Part shown: piece by piece, positions 38,966 through 47,897 of the stretch
Layout of the letters: every line of letters begins with the position of its first letter
How positions within the stretch are numbered: the first letter of the stretch is position 1
Source: Collinsella aerofaciens
Lineage (GTDB): Bacteria; Actinomycetota; Coriobacteriia; Coriobacteriales; Coriobacteriaceae
Length of the DNA: 64,000 nucleotides
Reading direction: 5' to 3'
NCBI RefSeq assembly: GCF_028207065.1
Contig: NZ_JAQLFP010000007.1
Span: 5,331-69,330, forward strand
Program-made: the position numbers and the translations under genes
The notes under the pieces: generated by a model
The model's database searches: none
What the model was told of the DNA's origin: nothing
Seen by the model: the letters and a program-made list of their open reading frames with translations, nothing else

Positions 38966-39556
38966 CTACAGCGCGCCGTCCAGCATAAGGTTCACCTTGA
39001 GCACGTTGACCGTGGGCTCGCCGAACACGCCGAGGAAACGGCCCTTGGTGCACGCGGCGATGATGTCGCGCACCTCGTCCTCACTTTTGCCCGTGGCCTT
39101 GGCAAGGCGCGGAACCTGGTACTCGGCGGCATCCGGAGAGATCTCCGGGTCGAGACCGGACCCCGAACACGTCACCAGATCGACGGGCACGGCGTCCATA
39201 TCGGCATCGGGGTTGGCGGCGCGGATCTTCTTCACGCGCGCATCTATCAGCTGCCGATACTCCTCACTCGCCGGGGACAGGTTGGACGGGACACCATACG
39301 CCATGAGCTCGCCGTCTTCGCCTTCGACAATTGACACGTTCTGGATACGACCCCACATGTGGGCTTCGTCATCAAAGTTCTGGCCGATGAGTTCGGAACC
39401 CACAACCTTGCCGTCGACCGTAATGAGCGAACCGTTCGCCTGATACGGGAACGCAACCTGGGCGATGCCGGTCACGACGAGCGTATAGCCCAGGCCGCAG
39501 ACAACGGTAAACAGCGCGAACACGCCCAGTGCGCGCGATGTAACACCTTTGAACAT
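38966..39556 (-). CDS. kdpC: KdpC, potassium-ATPase subunit
   Basis: A 196-aa single-helix subunit of the high-affinity K+ pump. Residues 8-33 form the membrane helix (ALGVFALFTVVCGLGYTLVV), followed by the soluble domain with NLSPASEEYRQLIDARV, TCSGSGLDPEISPDAAEYQV and RLA. ATG 39556 follows GTGGAGG. It lies 12 bp after kdpB. Confidence 0.92.
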   Translation of the reverse strand: MFKGVTSRALGVFALFTVVCGLGYTLVVTGIAQVAFPYQANGSLITVDGKVVGSELIGQNFDDEAHMWGRIQNVSIVEGEDGELMAYGVPSNLSPASEEYRQLIDARVKKIRAANPDADMDAVPVDLVTCSGSGLDPEISPDAAEYQVPRLAKATGKSEDEVRDIIAACTKGRFLGVFGEPTVNVLKVNLMLDGAL

Positions 39557-39568
39557 ACAAACCTCCAC

Positions 39569-41623
39569 TTACATAATGCCGCATAACGCGAGCAGCATGT
39601 CGATGAGCTTGATGAATACGAACGGGGCAACGATGCCGCCCAGACCCCACACGAGCAGGTTGTGGGTCAGCAGCTGTCCGGACGGGACCTCGCGATACTT
39701 AACGCCCTTCAGCGCGGCCGGGATCAGCGCGACGATAACGAGCGCGTTATAGATGATGGCCGAAAGAACCGCGGACAGCGGGCTTGCCAGACCGAGGATG
39801 TTGAGCGCGCCAAGGCCCGGGTAGATCGGCGAGAACAGGGCCGGGATGATAGCGAAGTACTTCGCCACGTCGTTGGCCACCGAGAAGGTCGTGAGCGAAC
39901 CGCGGGTCATGAGCAGCTGCTTGCCAATACGCACGACCTCGATGAGCTTGGTGGGGCTGGAGTCGAGGTCGACCATGTTGCCGGCCTCCTTGGCAGCCTG
40001 GGTGCCCGTGTTCATGGCCACGGCGACGTCGGCCTGGGCCAGAGCGGGCGCGTCGTTGGTGCCGTCGCCGGTCATGGCGACCAGGTGGCCCTCACGCTGG
40101 AACTCGCGGATCTTCTCGAGCTTGCCTTCAGGGGTGGCCTCGGCCAGAAAGTCGTCAACGCCGGCCTCGGCGGCGATTGCCGCGGCGGTGAGCGGGTTGT
40201 CGCCCGTCACCATGATGGTCTTGATGCCCATCTTGCGCAGGTCGGCGAACTTCTCCTTAACGCCGGACTTGATGATGTCCTTGAGGTACACAACGCCCAG
40301 CACGCGGCAGTTCTTGGTCACGACCAGCGGGGTGCCGCCGGCCTTGGCGATGCGCTCGACGACGTCGTCGCACTCCTGGGAGAACACGCCGCCGGCTGCC
40401 TCCACATAGGTGCGCACGGAATCGGCAGCGCCCTTGCGGATCTCATTGCCCTCGTAGTTCACGCCGGACATACGCGTTGCCGCGGTGAACGGGATGAACT
40501 CCATGCCCTTATCCTCGAGTGTGCGGCCGCGCAGCCCAAACTGCTCCTTGGCGAGCACGACGATGGAACGGCCCTCGGGGGTCTCGTCGGCCAGCGAGGA
40601 AAGCTGGGCGGCATCGGCCAGCTCCGCGGGATCGACGCCGTCGACCGGGATGAACTCGGCGGCTTGGCGGTTACCCAGGGTGATGGTGCCGGTCTTGTCG
40701 AGCATGAGGATGTCGACGTCGCCGGCGGCCTCGATGGCGCGGCCGGACATGGCCAGCACGTTGGCCTCGTTCAGACGGCTCATGCCGGCGATGCCGATGG
40801 CGGGCAGAAGGGCGCCGATGGTAGTGGGAGCCAGGCACACGAGCAGCGCCACGAGCGTGGTCACGGCCGTGGGGTTGACCATGTCGTTAAGACCGGACGA
40901 GAAGCAGGAGTAACAATACAGGGCCAACGTGACCAGGATAAAGACGATGGAGAGGGCCACCAGGAAGATCTCCAGAGCAATCTCGTTAGGGGTCTTCTTA
41001 CGCGCGGCACCCTCGACCATCGCGATCATCTTGTCCAGGAAGCTCTGGCCGGGCTCGCTGGAGATCTTGACGATGATCCAGTCGGACAGCACCGTGGTAC
41101 CACCGGTAACGGCAGAGCGGTCGCCGCCAGCCTCGCGAACCACGGGTGCAGACTCGCCGGTGATGGCCGACTCATCAACCGAGGCGGCACCCTCGATGAC
41201 ATCGCCGTCTCCCGGAATCTGCTCGCCGGCGCGTACGATCACCAGGTCGCCGCGCGTGAGCTCGGTGCCGGGAACGACGGTGAAGTGCTCCTTGTCCTCA
41301 ACGGACTCGATGCGATGGGCCTCGACATCCTTCTTGGCCGCACGCAGGGAATCGGCCTGGGCCTTACCGCGGCCCTCGGCAAGCGCCTCAGCGAAGTTCG
41401 AGAACAGGTCGGTGAGCCACAGGATGACCGCGATGGCGACCACATAGTAAGTGGGCACACCCGCGTCCTGCACACCGAAGATGGAAGCGACGGCCAGGAC
41501 GGAGGTCATGACGGCGGAAAGCCACACCAGGAACATGACCGGGTTTTGAATCTGGACGCGAGGATCCAACTTGGCAAACGAGTCGCGGACCGCGCGGCCC
41601 ATCATGTCTTTTTGCATAGCCAT
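39569..41623 (-). CDS. kdpB: KdpB, potassium-transporting P-type ATPase
   Basis: A 684-aa P-type ATPase that powers K+ uptake. The phosphorylated Asp is in [12 protein letters not shown], the actuator TGES-type loop in AITGESAPV, and the hinge [14 protein letters not shown] and [12 protein letters not shown] are present. ATG 41623 follows AAGGAGG. It starts 16 bp after kdpA. Cell-membrane enzyme. Confidence 0.95.
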   Translation of the reverse strand: MAMQKDMMGRAVRDSFAKLDPRVQIQNPVMFLVWLSAVMTSVLAVASIFGVQDAGVPTYYVVAIAVILWLTDLFSNFAEALAEGRGKAQADSLRAAKKDVEAHRIESVEDKEHFTVVPGTELTRGDLVIVRAGEQIPGDGDVIEGAASVDESAITGESAPVVREAGGDRSAVTGGTTVLSDWIIVKISSEPGQSFLDKMIAMVEGAARKKTPNEIALEIFLVALSIVFILVTLALYCYSCFSSGLNDMVNPTAVTTLVALLVCLAPTTIGALLPAIGIAGMSRLNEANVLAMSGRAIEAAGDVDILMLDKTGTITLGNRQAAEFIPVDGVDPAELADAAQLSSLADETPEGRSIVVLAKEQFGLRGRTLEDKGMEFIPFTAATRMSGVNYEGNEIRKGAADSVRTYVEAAGGVFSQECDDVVERIAKAGGTPLVVTKNCRVLGVVYLKDIIKSGVKEKFADLRKMGIKTIMVTGDNPLTAAAIAAEAGVDDFLAEATPEGKLEKIREFQREGHLVAMTGDGTNDAPALAQADVAVAMNTGTQAAKEAGNMVDLDSSPTKLIEVVRIGKQLLMTRGSLTTFSVANDVAKYFAIIPALFSPIYPGLGALNILGLASPLSAVLSAIIYNALVIVALIPAALKGVKYREVPSGQLLTHNLLVWGLGGIVAPFVFIKLIDMLLALCGIM

Positions 41624-41639
41624 AAATCTGCGCCCTCCT

Positions 41640-43463
41640 TTACGCAATCATCTGGAAGAACTCGGCAACGGGGCCAAGCGCCAGGGCCGGGAAGAAGCTC
41701 AGAGCACCGATCAGCAGAACGATGAACACGAGCAGGAATACGAACATGCCGTTGGTGGTAGACAGGGTACCGGCGCTCTCGGCGACCTTACCTTTCTTGG
41801 CCAGCGAGCCGGCGATAGCCAGCGTACCGATGATGGGCATGAAGCGGGCGAACAGCATCTCGAGGCCGAGCATGACGTTGATCCAGGGAATGTTGCAGTT
41901 CATGCCTGCAAACGCCGAGCCGTTGTTGCCGCCGCATGAGGTGAAGGCATACAGCACCTCGGAGAAGCCGTGCGCGCCACCATTGTTGAGCTGGTCGGCA
42001 AGACCGGGCACCATGCAGGCGATGGCCGAGCACACCAGAATGGCAAACGGAGTTGCCAGGCACAGGACAACTGCCCAGCGCATCTCGCCCGGCTCGATCT
42101 TCTTGCCCAGGAACTCAGGCGTGCGTCCGACCATGAGGCCGGCGATGAACACCGTGAGGATGGCGAAGCCGATCATGCCGTACAGGCCGCAGCCCACGCC
42201 GCCGAAGACGACCTCGCCCAGAGCCATCTGGAGCATCTGGACAAAACCGCCCAGCGGGGTGTAGGAGTCGTGCATGGAGTTAACCGAGCCGTTGGAAGCA
42301 GCCGTCGTGAAAGCGGACCAGGTGGAAGAGGAGGCGATACCGAAGCGGCTCTCCTTGCCCTCCATGTTGCCGCCGGCCTGACCGTCGGTCATCTCGATGT
42401 TGGCCGCTCCGCCATCGGCCAGCTGCGGTGTGCCCGCATGCTCGTTGAGGGCGATGATGCCGGTGAAGATCACCAGCAGGATGAACATGGCGGCAAAGAT
42501 GGCCTTGCCCTGCTTGGTGTTTTTGACGCCGATACCGAAGGTGAAGCAACAGGCGGCCGGGATCAGCAGCAGGCTGGTCATCTCGATGATGTTGGTGAAG
42601 GCACTGGGGTTCTCATACGGATGAGCGGAGTTCACGCCGAAGAAGCCGCCGCCGTTGGTGCCGGACTGCTTGATGGCGACCTGAGGAGCCGCGGGACCCT
42701 GGGGCAGGAACTGCTCGGTGACCACGCGTGCGCCCTCGACAACCTTGCCGTCGACCTTGACCGTGTCGCCCTCAATCTCGGCGCCGTCGATGACGCTCCA
42801 GCCGCCGTCTGCATTAGGCTGGACAGCGACGGGCTCTACGAGCTCAGCCTTCTGAGCCGGCTGGAAGTTGGAGATGACGCCACCGGCAGCCAGGCAGATG
42901 CCGAACACGAGGTTCAGCGGGATGAGCACGTACAGGACGGTGCGGGTGAGGTCGACCCAAAAGGAACCCAGACCCTGCTCCTTGACCTGACGGAAGCCGC
43001 GGATCAGCGCGAACATGACCGCGATACCGGTGCCGGCGGAAACGAAGTTCTGCACGGTGAGACCCATGAACTGCACAAGGTAGGACAGGGTGGTCTCACC
43101 GGAGTAGGACTGCCAGTTAGTGTTGGTTATGAAGGAAGCAGCCGTATTGAACGACAGGTTCCATGACACACCCGGCAGGTGCTGGGGATTGCCTGGCAAG
43201 AAGGACTGAAGCACCTGGAGTGCCACAAGAGCCACGAGGCCGATCCCCGAAAAGACCAGCACGCTCGCCAGATAGCGCCTACACCCCATCTGCTCTGCCG
43301 CGTCGATGCGAAGCAGACGATAGACGCCACGCTCCACAGGAGCAATCACAGGCGACAGGAACGTATGCTCACCATCCATGATATGGGCCATGAACCGACC
43401 GAGCGGAACGGCCAGGACGACGAGCACGGCAAAGTACAAGATGTACTGAATCGCAGCGTCCAT
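41640..43463 (-). CDS. kdpA: KdpA, potassium channel-like subunit
   Basis: A 607-aa membrane subunit that selects K+. Four degenerate selectivity loops are visible, for example [29 protein letters not shown], and [17 protein letters not shown] 43463 has GAGGAG 13 bases upstream, inside the end of kdpF; the long spacing suggests coupling to kdpF. An insertion with [15 protein letters not shown] is the usual periplasmic loop. Confidence 0.94.
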   Translation of the reverse strand: MDAAIQYILYFAVLVVLAVPLGRFMAHIMDGEHTFLSPVIAPVERGVYRLLRIDAAEQMGCRRYLASVLVFSGIGLVALVALQVLQSFLPGNPQHLPGVSWNLSFNTAASFITNTNWQSYSGETTLSYLVQFMGLTVQNFVSAGTGIAVMFALIRGFRQVKEQGLGSFWVDLTRTVLYVLIPLNLVFGICLAAGGVISNFQPAQKAELVEPVAVQPNADGGWSVIDGAEIEGDTVKVDGKVVEGARVVTEQFLPQGPAAPQVAIKQSGTNGGGFFGVNSAHPYENPSAFTNIIEMTSLLLIPAACCFTFGIGVKNTKQGKAIFAAMFILLVIFTGIIALNEHAGTPQLADGGAANIEMTDGQAGGNMEGKESRFGIASSSTWSAFTTAASNGSVNSMHDSYTPLGGFVQMLQMALGEVVFGGVGCGLYGMIGFAILTVFIAGLMVGRTPEFLGKKIEPGEMRWAVVLCLATPFAILVCSAIACMVPGLADQLNNGGAHGFSEVLYAFTSCGGNNGSAFAGMNCNIPWINVMLGLEMLFARFMPIIGTLAIAGSLAKKGKVAESAGTLSTTNGMFVFLLVFIVLLIGALSFFPALALGPVAEFFQMIA

Positions 43464-43466
43464 AGT

Positions 43467-43553
43467 TTACGAATCACTCCTCATCAGAATGTAGATGTAA
43501 TAGATAAGGAGTCCAATGCAGACGACTCCGATGATGGGAATGAGGATGTCCAT
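43467..43553 (-). CDS. kdpF: KdpF, 28-aa potassium-ATPase accessory peptide
   Basis: A 28-codon gene in front of kdpA. ATG 43553 follows AAAGGGG. The peptide starts MDILIPIIGVVCIGLLIYY and ends LMRSDS, one hydrophobic helix as in KdpF, which stabilises the Kdp complex in the lipid bilayer. The stop lies 3 bp before the kdpA start. It is too short for ordinary gene finding. Confidence 0.85.
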   Translation of the reverse strand: MDILIPIIGVVCIGLLIYYIYILMRSDS

Positions 43554-43667
43554 TCACCGCCCCTTTCACGCGCGGTCCGATGCCTCGGACGCCTGCTCTC
43601 GCAAGCGCCTGGGGACAGTAAACGCTTCTAGGGATTAAAGAGGCGTGAGGGCTGGGGCTCACGACCT

Positions 43668-43686
43668 TAAGATGCCGTAAAGATGC
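43668..43686 (-). promoter_or_regulatory. direct repeats in the kdp divergent region
   Basis: TAAGATGC (43668-43675) and TAAAGATGC (43678-43686) repeat with an 11-bp step between kdpFABC and kdpDE. Response regulators of the KdpE type often bind direct repeats. This is a candidate KdpE site only. Confidence 0.3.
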
Positions 43687-43797
43687 AGGTAGAAAGCACT
43701 ATTGCTGCTGCAGTGCGCCTATACTCGACCTCGCGAGCATACAGCGGCGCCCTCACCGCGTATGCACGCATGGACAACGCTTCAGAAAGGCTACGCT

Positions 43798-46533
43798 ATG
43801 CAGCGCGACGCATCGGACACTCGCGTCAATCCAGACCTCATCCTCAAGGCAATTGAGAAAGACGAGGTCGCCGACGACGCTCGAACCAGCCGGGGACACC
43901 TCAAGATTTTCTTTGGCTACGCTGCTGGCACAGGTAAAACCTATGCGATGCTTCAAGCCGCCCACGCCGCCAAGCGGCGAGGTGTCGATGTCGTCGCGGG
44001 ATACATCGAGCCGCACGAACGTCCGGCAACTGCCCATCTTGCACAAGGGCTTGAGAACGTGCCCTGTAAACTCATCGAGCACAACGGCATTGCGCTCAGC
44101 GAGTTCGATCTAGATACGGCTATCGAACGCGCCCCTCAGCTCATCCTTGTCGACGAGCTTGCCCATACGAATGCGCCGGGGTCTCGCCACGACAAACGCT
44201 ATCAAGACGTCGAGGAACTTCTACATGCGGGCATCGACGTCTATACGACCGTGAACGTTCAGCACATCGAGAGCCTAAACGACATGGTTGCATCCATCAC
44301 CGGCGTTGTCGTGAGCGAACGAATCCCCGACCGTATCTTCGATGATGCCGACCAGGTCGAGCTCGTCGACATAGAGCCCGAAGACCTACTTGAGCGCCTT
44401 CGCGCCGGCCTCGTCTACCGTCCCGCACAAGCCGACCGAGCGCAACAGCATTTTTTTACCGTCGAGAACCTCACCGCACTCCGAGAAATCGCGCTGCGCC
44501 GCTGCGCCGATCGCACCGGCCACCTCACAGATGCCGCACGCGTGCTGGGAAACCGTGACTACTACACCAGGGAGCGTATCTTAGTCTGTGTCTCCCCGGC
44601 GCCGACCAATCCCCGCATCGTCCGTGCCGCCGCACGCATGGCGAAAGCGTTTCGCAGCGAGCTCGTCGCCCTGTTCGTAGAGAGCCCGCGCACGCAAGCC
44701 ATGAGCGATGATGAGCGCGCCAAGCTTGCAGCCAATATCGCCCTAGCCGAGCAGCTCGGAGCACATATGGAAACCGTCTATGGCGACGACATCGCGTTTC
44801 AGATCTCCGAGTTCGCGCGCCTGTCGGGTATTTCGAAGATCGTCATGGGGCGCACGGGCGAGCGCAGCAGCGTCCGTCAGGCCCTCTTCGGCCGCAAATC
44901 TCTCGTAGAACAGCTCATAACATTCGCCCCGAACCTCGACATTTACATCATTCCAGACCAGTCGACTCCGCCCTCCCGGCCCAAAGGACGCCGCCGCGCG
45001 GTCGCCCTGCAGCCGCCCAGCAGCCGAGACGTGCTTCGCACGCTGGCCCTCTCTCTTGTCGCCACGGCGATCGGCACGGCTTTCCGCCATCTGGGATTTG
45101 CCGATTCCAGCATCATATCCCTCTATATCCTCACGGCCCTGCTGACCGCCGTCACCACGACGGGGCGTATCTGCACGATCGTATCGAGCGTACTCTCTGT
45201 AGTGCTTTACAACTTCTGCTTCGTCACGCCTCTGTTTTCGCTCGCCAGCTACGACCGAAGCTATCTGGTCACGTTCGGCATCATGTTCGCTACCGCTATG
45301 GTCGCCGGCGAGTTAACTGCGCGCATCGCCGACAACGCCCGTACCTCCGCCGAGAACGCATTCAAAACGCGCGTACTCCTCGAAACGAACCAGCTCTTGC
45401 AGCAAGCCCATAGCGCGGAGGAGTGTGCCCGCGTCGCCATGAACCAACTCGTCAAACTGCTAAAACTCGACGTGGTCTTCTACACCGCCGAACACGGCAC
45501 GCTCGGCAAGGCGCTCTATGAGTCCGCTGGCACCGAAAACCGATCCGCGTCGCTGCTCACCGACTACGAGCGCGCCGTTGCAACCTGGACCTACACCAAC
45601 AACAAGCGCGCGGGCGCAAGCACGCGGACCCTGCCTGAGGCGCGCTGTCTCTACCTCGCGGTTCGCACCGGCGACAAGGTATTCGGTGTCATCGGCATCG
45701 ACCTGGAGGGGCGCGAGATCGAAGCCTTCGAGCATTCGATCGTCCTATCTATCGTAGGTGAATGCGCCTTGGCGCTCGAAAGTGACCGGGCGGCGCAAGA
45801 GCGCGAAGAGGCTGCGGTCTTGGCGAAAAACGAGCAGCTGCGCGCCAACCTTTTGCGCTCCATCGGCCACGATTTGAGGACACCCCTCACGGCTATATCC
45901 GGATCTGCGGCAATCCTTCGGAAGAGCGACGAGAGGCTTAGCCTCGAACAACGCTGCGATCTTGCCGATGCCATCTACGATGACTCCCTCTGGCTTATCG
46001 ATACCGTGGAGAACCTCCTCGCCATCACACGCGTCGAGGACGGCACCATTCGCCTCAACTTAACATCCGAGCTCATCGACGAGGTCATCGAGGCCGCCCT
46101 CAGCCATGTCGCCCAAGCATCGCATGGACGTGCCGTCACCATCGAGCACACTGACGACATCCTGCTGGTACGCATCGACGTCCATCTCATCATGCAGGTG
46201 CTTACGAATCTCATCATGAACGCCTTCAAATACACGCCCGAGGACTCGACTGTCACCATCAGCGCACGTCGCGAGGGTGCGTTCGTCGTGGTGGACGTCG
46301 CAGACGATGGGCCGGGTGTGGCAGACTGCGACAAGCCTCATATCTTTGAGCGCTTCTTCACCTCAAGCAATACGCAGCCCGTGGATTCGCGTCGAAGCAT
46401 CGGCCTTGGGCTGTCGCTCTGCCGCTCCATCGTGGAGGCACATGGCGGCGTCATCGAAGTTCGCGACAACCACCCCCATGGGGCCGTCTTCCGTTTTACC
46501 CTGCCCGCCGAGGAGATCGAGATTCATGAATAA
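43798..46533 (+). CDS. kdpD: KdpD sensor histidine kinase
   Basis: A 911-aa membrane sensor for low K+ or osmotic stress. Order: KdpD domain with P-loop GYAAGTGKT (about residues 40-240), Usp domain (ILVCVSPAPTNPRI, VMGRTGERSS), four membrane helices (about 430-520), GAF-like region, HisKA with His in SIGHDLRTPLTAI, and HATPase (NLIMNAFKYTPE, DDGPGV, GLGLSLCRSI). ATG 43798 follows AGAAAGG. It is divergent from kdpFABC and overlaps kdpE. Confidence 0.95.
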   Translation: MQRDASDTRVNPDLILKAIEKDEVADDARTSRGHLKIFFGYAAGTGKTYAMLQAAHAAKRRGVDVVAGYIEPHERPATAHLAQGLENVPCKLIEHNGIALSEFDLDTAIERAPQLILVDELAHTNAPGSRHDKRYQDVEELLHAGIDVYTTVNVQHIESLNDMVASITGVVVSERIPDRIFDDADQVELVDIEPEDLLERLRAGLVYRPAQADRAQQHFFTVENLTALREIALRRCADRTGHLTDAARVLGNRDYYTRERILVCVSPAPTNPRIVRAAARMAKAFRSELVALFVESPRTQAMSDDERAKLAANIALAEQLGAHMETVYGDDIAFQISEFARLSGISKIVMGRTGERSSVRQALFGRKSLVEQLITFAPNLDIYIIPDQSTPPSRPKGRRRAVALQPPSSRDVLRTLALSLVATAIGTAFRHLGFADSSIISLYILTALLTAVTTTGRICTIVSSVLSVVLYNFCFVTPLFSLASYDRSYLVTFGIMFATAMVAGELTARIADNARTSAENAFKTRVLLETNQLLQQAHSAEECARVAMNQLVKLLKLDVVFYTAEHGTLGKALYESAGTENRSASLLTDYERAVATWTYTNNKRAGASTRTLPEARCLYLAVRTGDKVFGVIGIDLEGREIEAFEHSIVLSIVGECALALESDRAAQEREEAAVLAKNEQLRANLLRSIGHDLRTPLTAISGSAAILRKSDERLSLEQRCDLADAIYDDSLWLIDTVENLLAITRVEDGTIRLNLTSELIDEVIEAALSHVAQASHGRAVTIEHTDDILLVRIDVHLIMQVLTNLIMNAFKYTPEDSTVTISARREGAFVVVDVADDGPGVADCDKPHIFERFFTSSNTQPVDSRRSIGLGLSLCRSIVEAHGGVIEVRDNHPHGAVFRFTLPAEEIEIHE

Positions 46534-47230
46534 TGCCGCTAAGCCACGCATCCTCCTGGTCGAAGATGACCTGACCGTTCAAAACCTCGTTTCGACCGCG
46601 CTTGACCTCCACGGCTACGTCGTGAGCAAGGTTTGCAACGGCCAGGCTGCCATCATGGATGCGGTGTCGCACGGTCCCAGCCTCATCATGCTCGACCTCG
46701 GCCTTCCCGACATTGACGGTATCGAGGTCATCACGAAGATCAGAAGCTGGTCGGCAGTCCCCATTATCGTCATTTCGGCGCGCTCCGAAGATTCCGACAA
46801 GATTGCAGCACTTGACGCAGGGGCAGACGACTACCTCACCAAGCCCTTTTCTGTGGATGAGTTGCTCGCGCGCGTCCGTGCGAATTTGAGGCGCTCCTCG
46901 ATGGCGTCGAGCGAGTCGACAGAAGCGAGCACGTTCGACAACGGTCCGCTGCATATCGACTACGCCGCGGGATACGCGACGAAAGACGGACGCGAGCTCT
47001 CGCTCACCCCAACCGAGTACAAATTGCTCGTCCTTCTGGCGAAAAACGTCGACAAGGTGCTCACCCACACCTTCATCACCCGCGAGATATGGGGCACGAG
47101 CTGGGACAGCGATCTGGCGAGCCTGCGCGTGTTCATGCGCACCCTGCGCAAGAAGATCGAGGCAGACCCCTCTCACCCCAAGATGATTCAGACGCACATG
47201 GGTGTCGGGTACCGCATGCAGCGTCTCTAG
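46526..47230 (+). CDS. kdpE: KdpE response regulator
   Basis: A 234-aa OmpR-family regulator that turns on kdpFABC. The receiver has acidic pair VEDD, phospho-Asp in MLDLGLPD, and conserved Thr/Lys region (ISARSED, TKPF). The winged helix reads SLTPTEYKLLVLLAKN then REIWGTSWDSDLASLRVFMR. ATG 46526 overlaps the kdpD stop by 8 bases, with GAGGAG upstream. Confidence 0.95.
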   Translation: MNNAAKPRILLVEDDLTVQNLVSTALDLHGYVVSKVCNGQAAIMDAVSHGPSLIMLDLGLPDIDGIEVITKIRSWSAVPIIVISARSEDSDKIAALDAGADDYLTKPFSVDELLARVRANLRRSSMASSESTEASTFDNGPLHIDYAAGYATKDGRELSLTPTEYKLLVLLAKNVDKVLTHTFITREIWGTSWDSDLASLRVFMRTLRKKIEADPSHPKMIQTHMGVGYRMQRL

Positions 47231-47240
47231 CCCACCCCAC

Positions 47241-47311
47241 AAAAAAGTTGCGGTGGAATACGGAGTAGATGAGGCCTTTGACAGCCAAAACAGTCCGTAT
47301 TTCACCGCAAC
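47241..47311 (-). repeat. family-3 hairpin, copy B
   Basis: The same arms as copy A (47247-47264 and 47294-47311), with T6 on the minus strand. It is 3' of kdpE on the plus strand but points, as a terminator, to the minus-strand fragment at 47329. Confidence 0.8.
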
Positions 47312-47328
47312 TGATGGGTGGGATGGAG

Positions 47329-47451
47329 TTAGAGGCCCAGGTAGTTGGTCATGCCTTCGACGGCGAGCTTAGCGCCTGCCACGGCATGAACCACGGTGAG
47401 CGGGCCGTTGACCACATAGTTAGCGATACCCCAAAAATACTCTTCAACTTG
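47329..47451 (-). pseudogene. C-terminal coding fragment next to family-3 copy B
   Basis: The minus frame reads VEEYFWGIANYVVNGPLTVV then HAVAGAKLAVEGMTNYLGL and stops at 47329-47331, 17 bp before the family-3 hairpin. There is no ATG or ribosome site upstream, only the terminator of the next gene. The last codons (GMTNYL) recur in decayed form (GMTDYL) beside copy A at about 38911-38930. I do not recognise the parent family. Confidence 0.4.
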
Positions 47452-47476
47452 CCGCGCTCGCGTCCAAATGCACAAA

Positions 47477-47506
47477 GCGCCCCGCGAACGGATACTCGCG
47501 AGGCGC
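47477..47506 (-). terminator. terminator of the FeoB-associated gene
   Basis: GCGCCCCGCGA pairs with TCGCGAGGCGC, 15 bp after the stop; CTTTGTGCATTT follows on the minus strand. Confidence 0.65.
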
Positions 47507-47521
47507 CTGGATGCCTGGACC

Positions 47522-47722
47522 TTATTTGATACCGCGACCCAAGTCTTCGGCGATCTTGTCTACGCCCTTAAGCGCGGCGCAGGTTTTTTTGTTAGAACAA
47601 TGCCCCGTGCAAACGCCACCCTGAGCGCAGTCGGCGCAGGTGCCCTTGCGGTAGATGCGCACGCACACGGCGGCAAACGCAATGCCGATAACAGCCAGTA
47701 CAACAATATCGATAGGTGCCAT
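47522..47722 (-). CDS. FeoB-associated Cys-rich membrane protein
   Basis: A 66-aa protein with one N-terminal helix (IDIVVLAVIGIAFAAVCVRI) and a short cysteine-rich cytoplasmic part: CADCAQGGVCTGHC then TCAAL. This matches the FeoB-associated Cys-rich family, thought to help iron(II) transfer at FeoB. ATG 47722 follows AGAGGAGG. It follows feoB but has its own upstream region containing GGTTAAC, a possible iron half-box. Confidence 0.82.
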   Translation of the reverse strand: MAPIDIVVLAVIGIAFAAVCVRIYRKGTCADCAQGGVCTGHCSNKKTCAALKGVDKIAEDLGRGIK

Positions 47723-47839
47723 AGCAAGCCTCCTCTAGTTAACCTCCACTTACTTTACCCCATTCTCCACCTACCAAATAGGGACAGGTTTATTTTGGTC
47801 GGTTTTATCTGCGGAAATGCCACATCTCCCTCACCAAAA

Positions 47840-47868
47840 AGCCCGAGTGTCGCTGGGACACCCGGGCT
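47840..47868 (-). terminator. terminator of feoB
   Basis: AGCCCG-GTGTC pairs with GACAC-CGGGCT with one bulge on each side, and CTTTTTGG follows. It lies about 30 bp after the feoB stop. Confidence 0.75.
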
Positions 47869-47897
47869 CGTGGAAAGGGGCTAATCCTTATTCGGAC

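Noticed and set aside
47329..47475. A real 48-codon gene starting with TTG at 47475
   Set aside because: The start would lie against the terminator of the previous gene with no ribosome site; a fragment is more likely.
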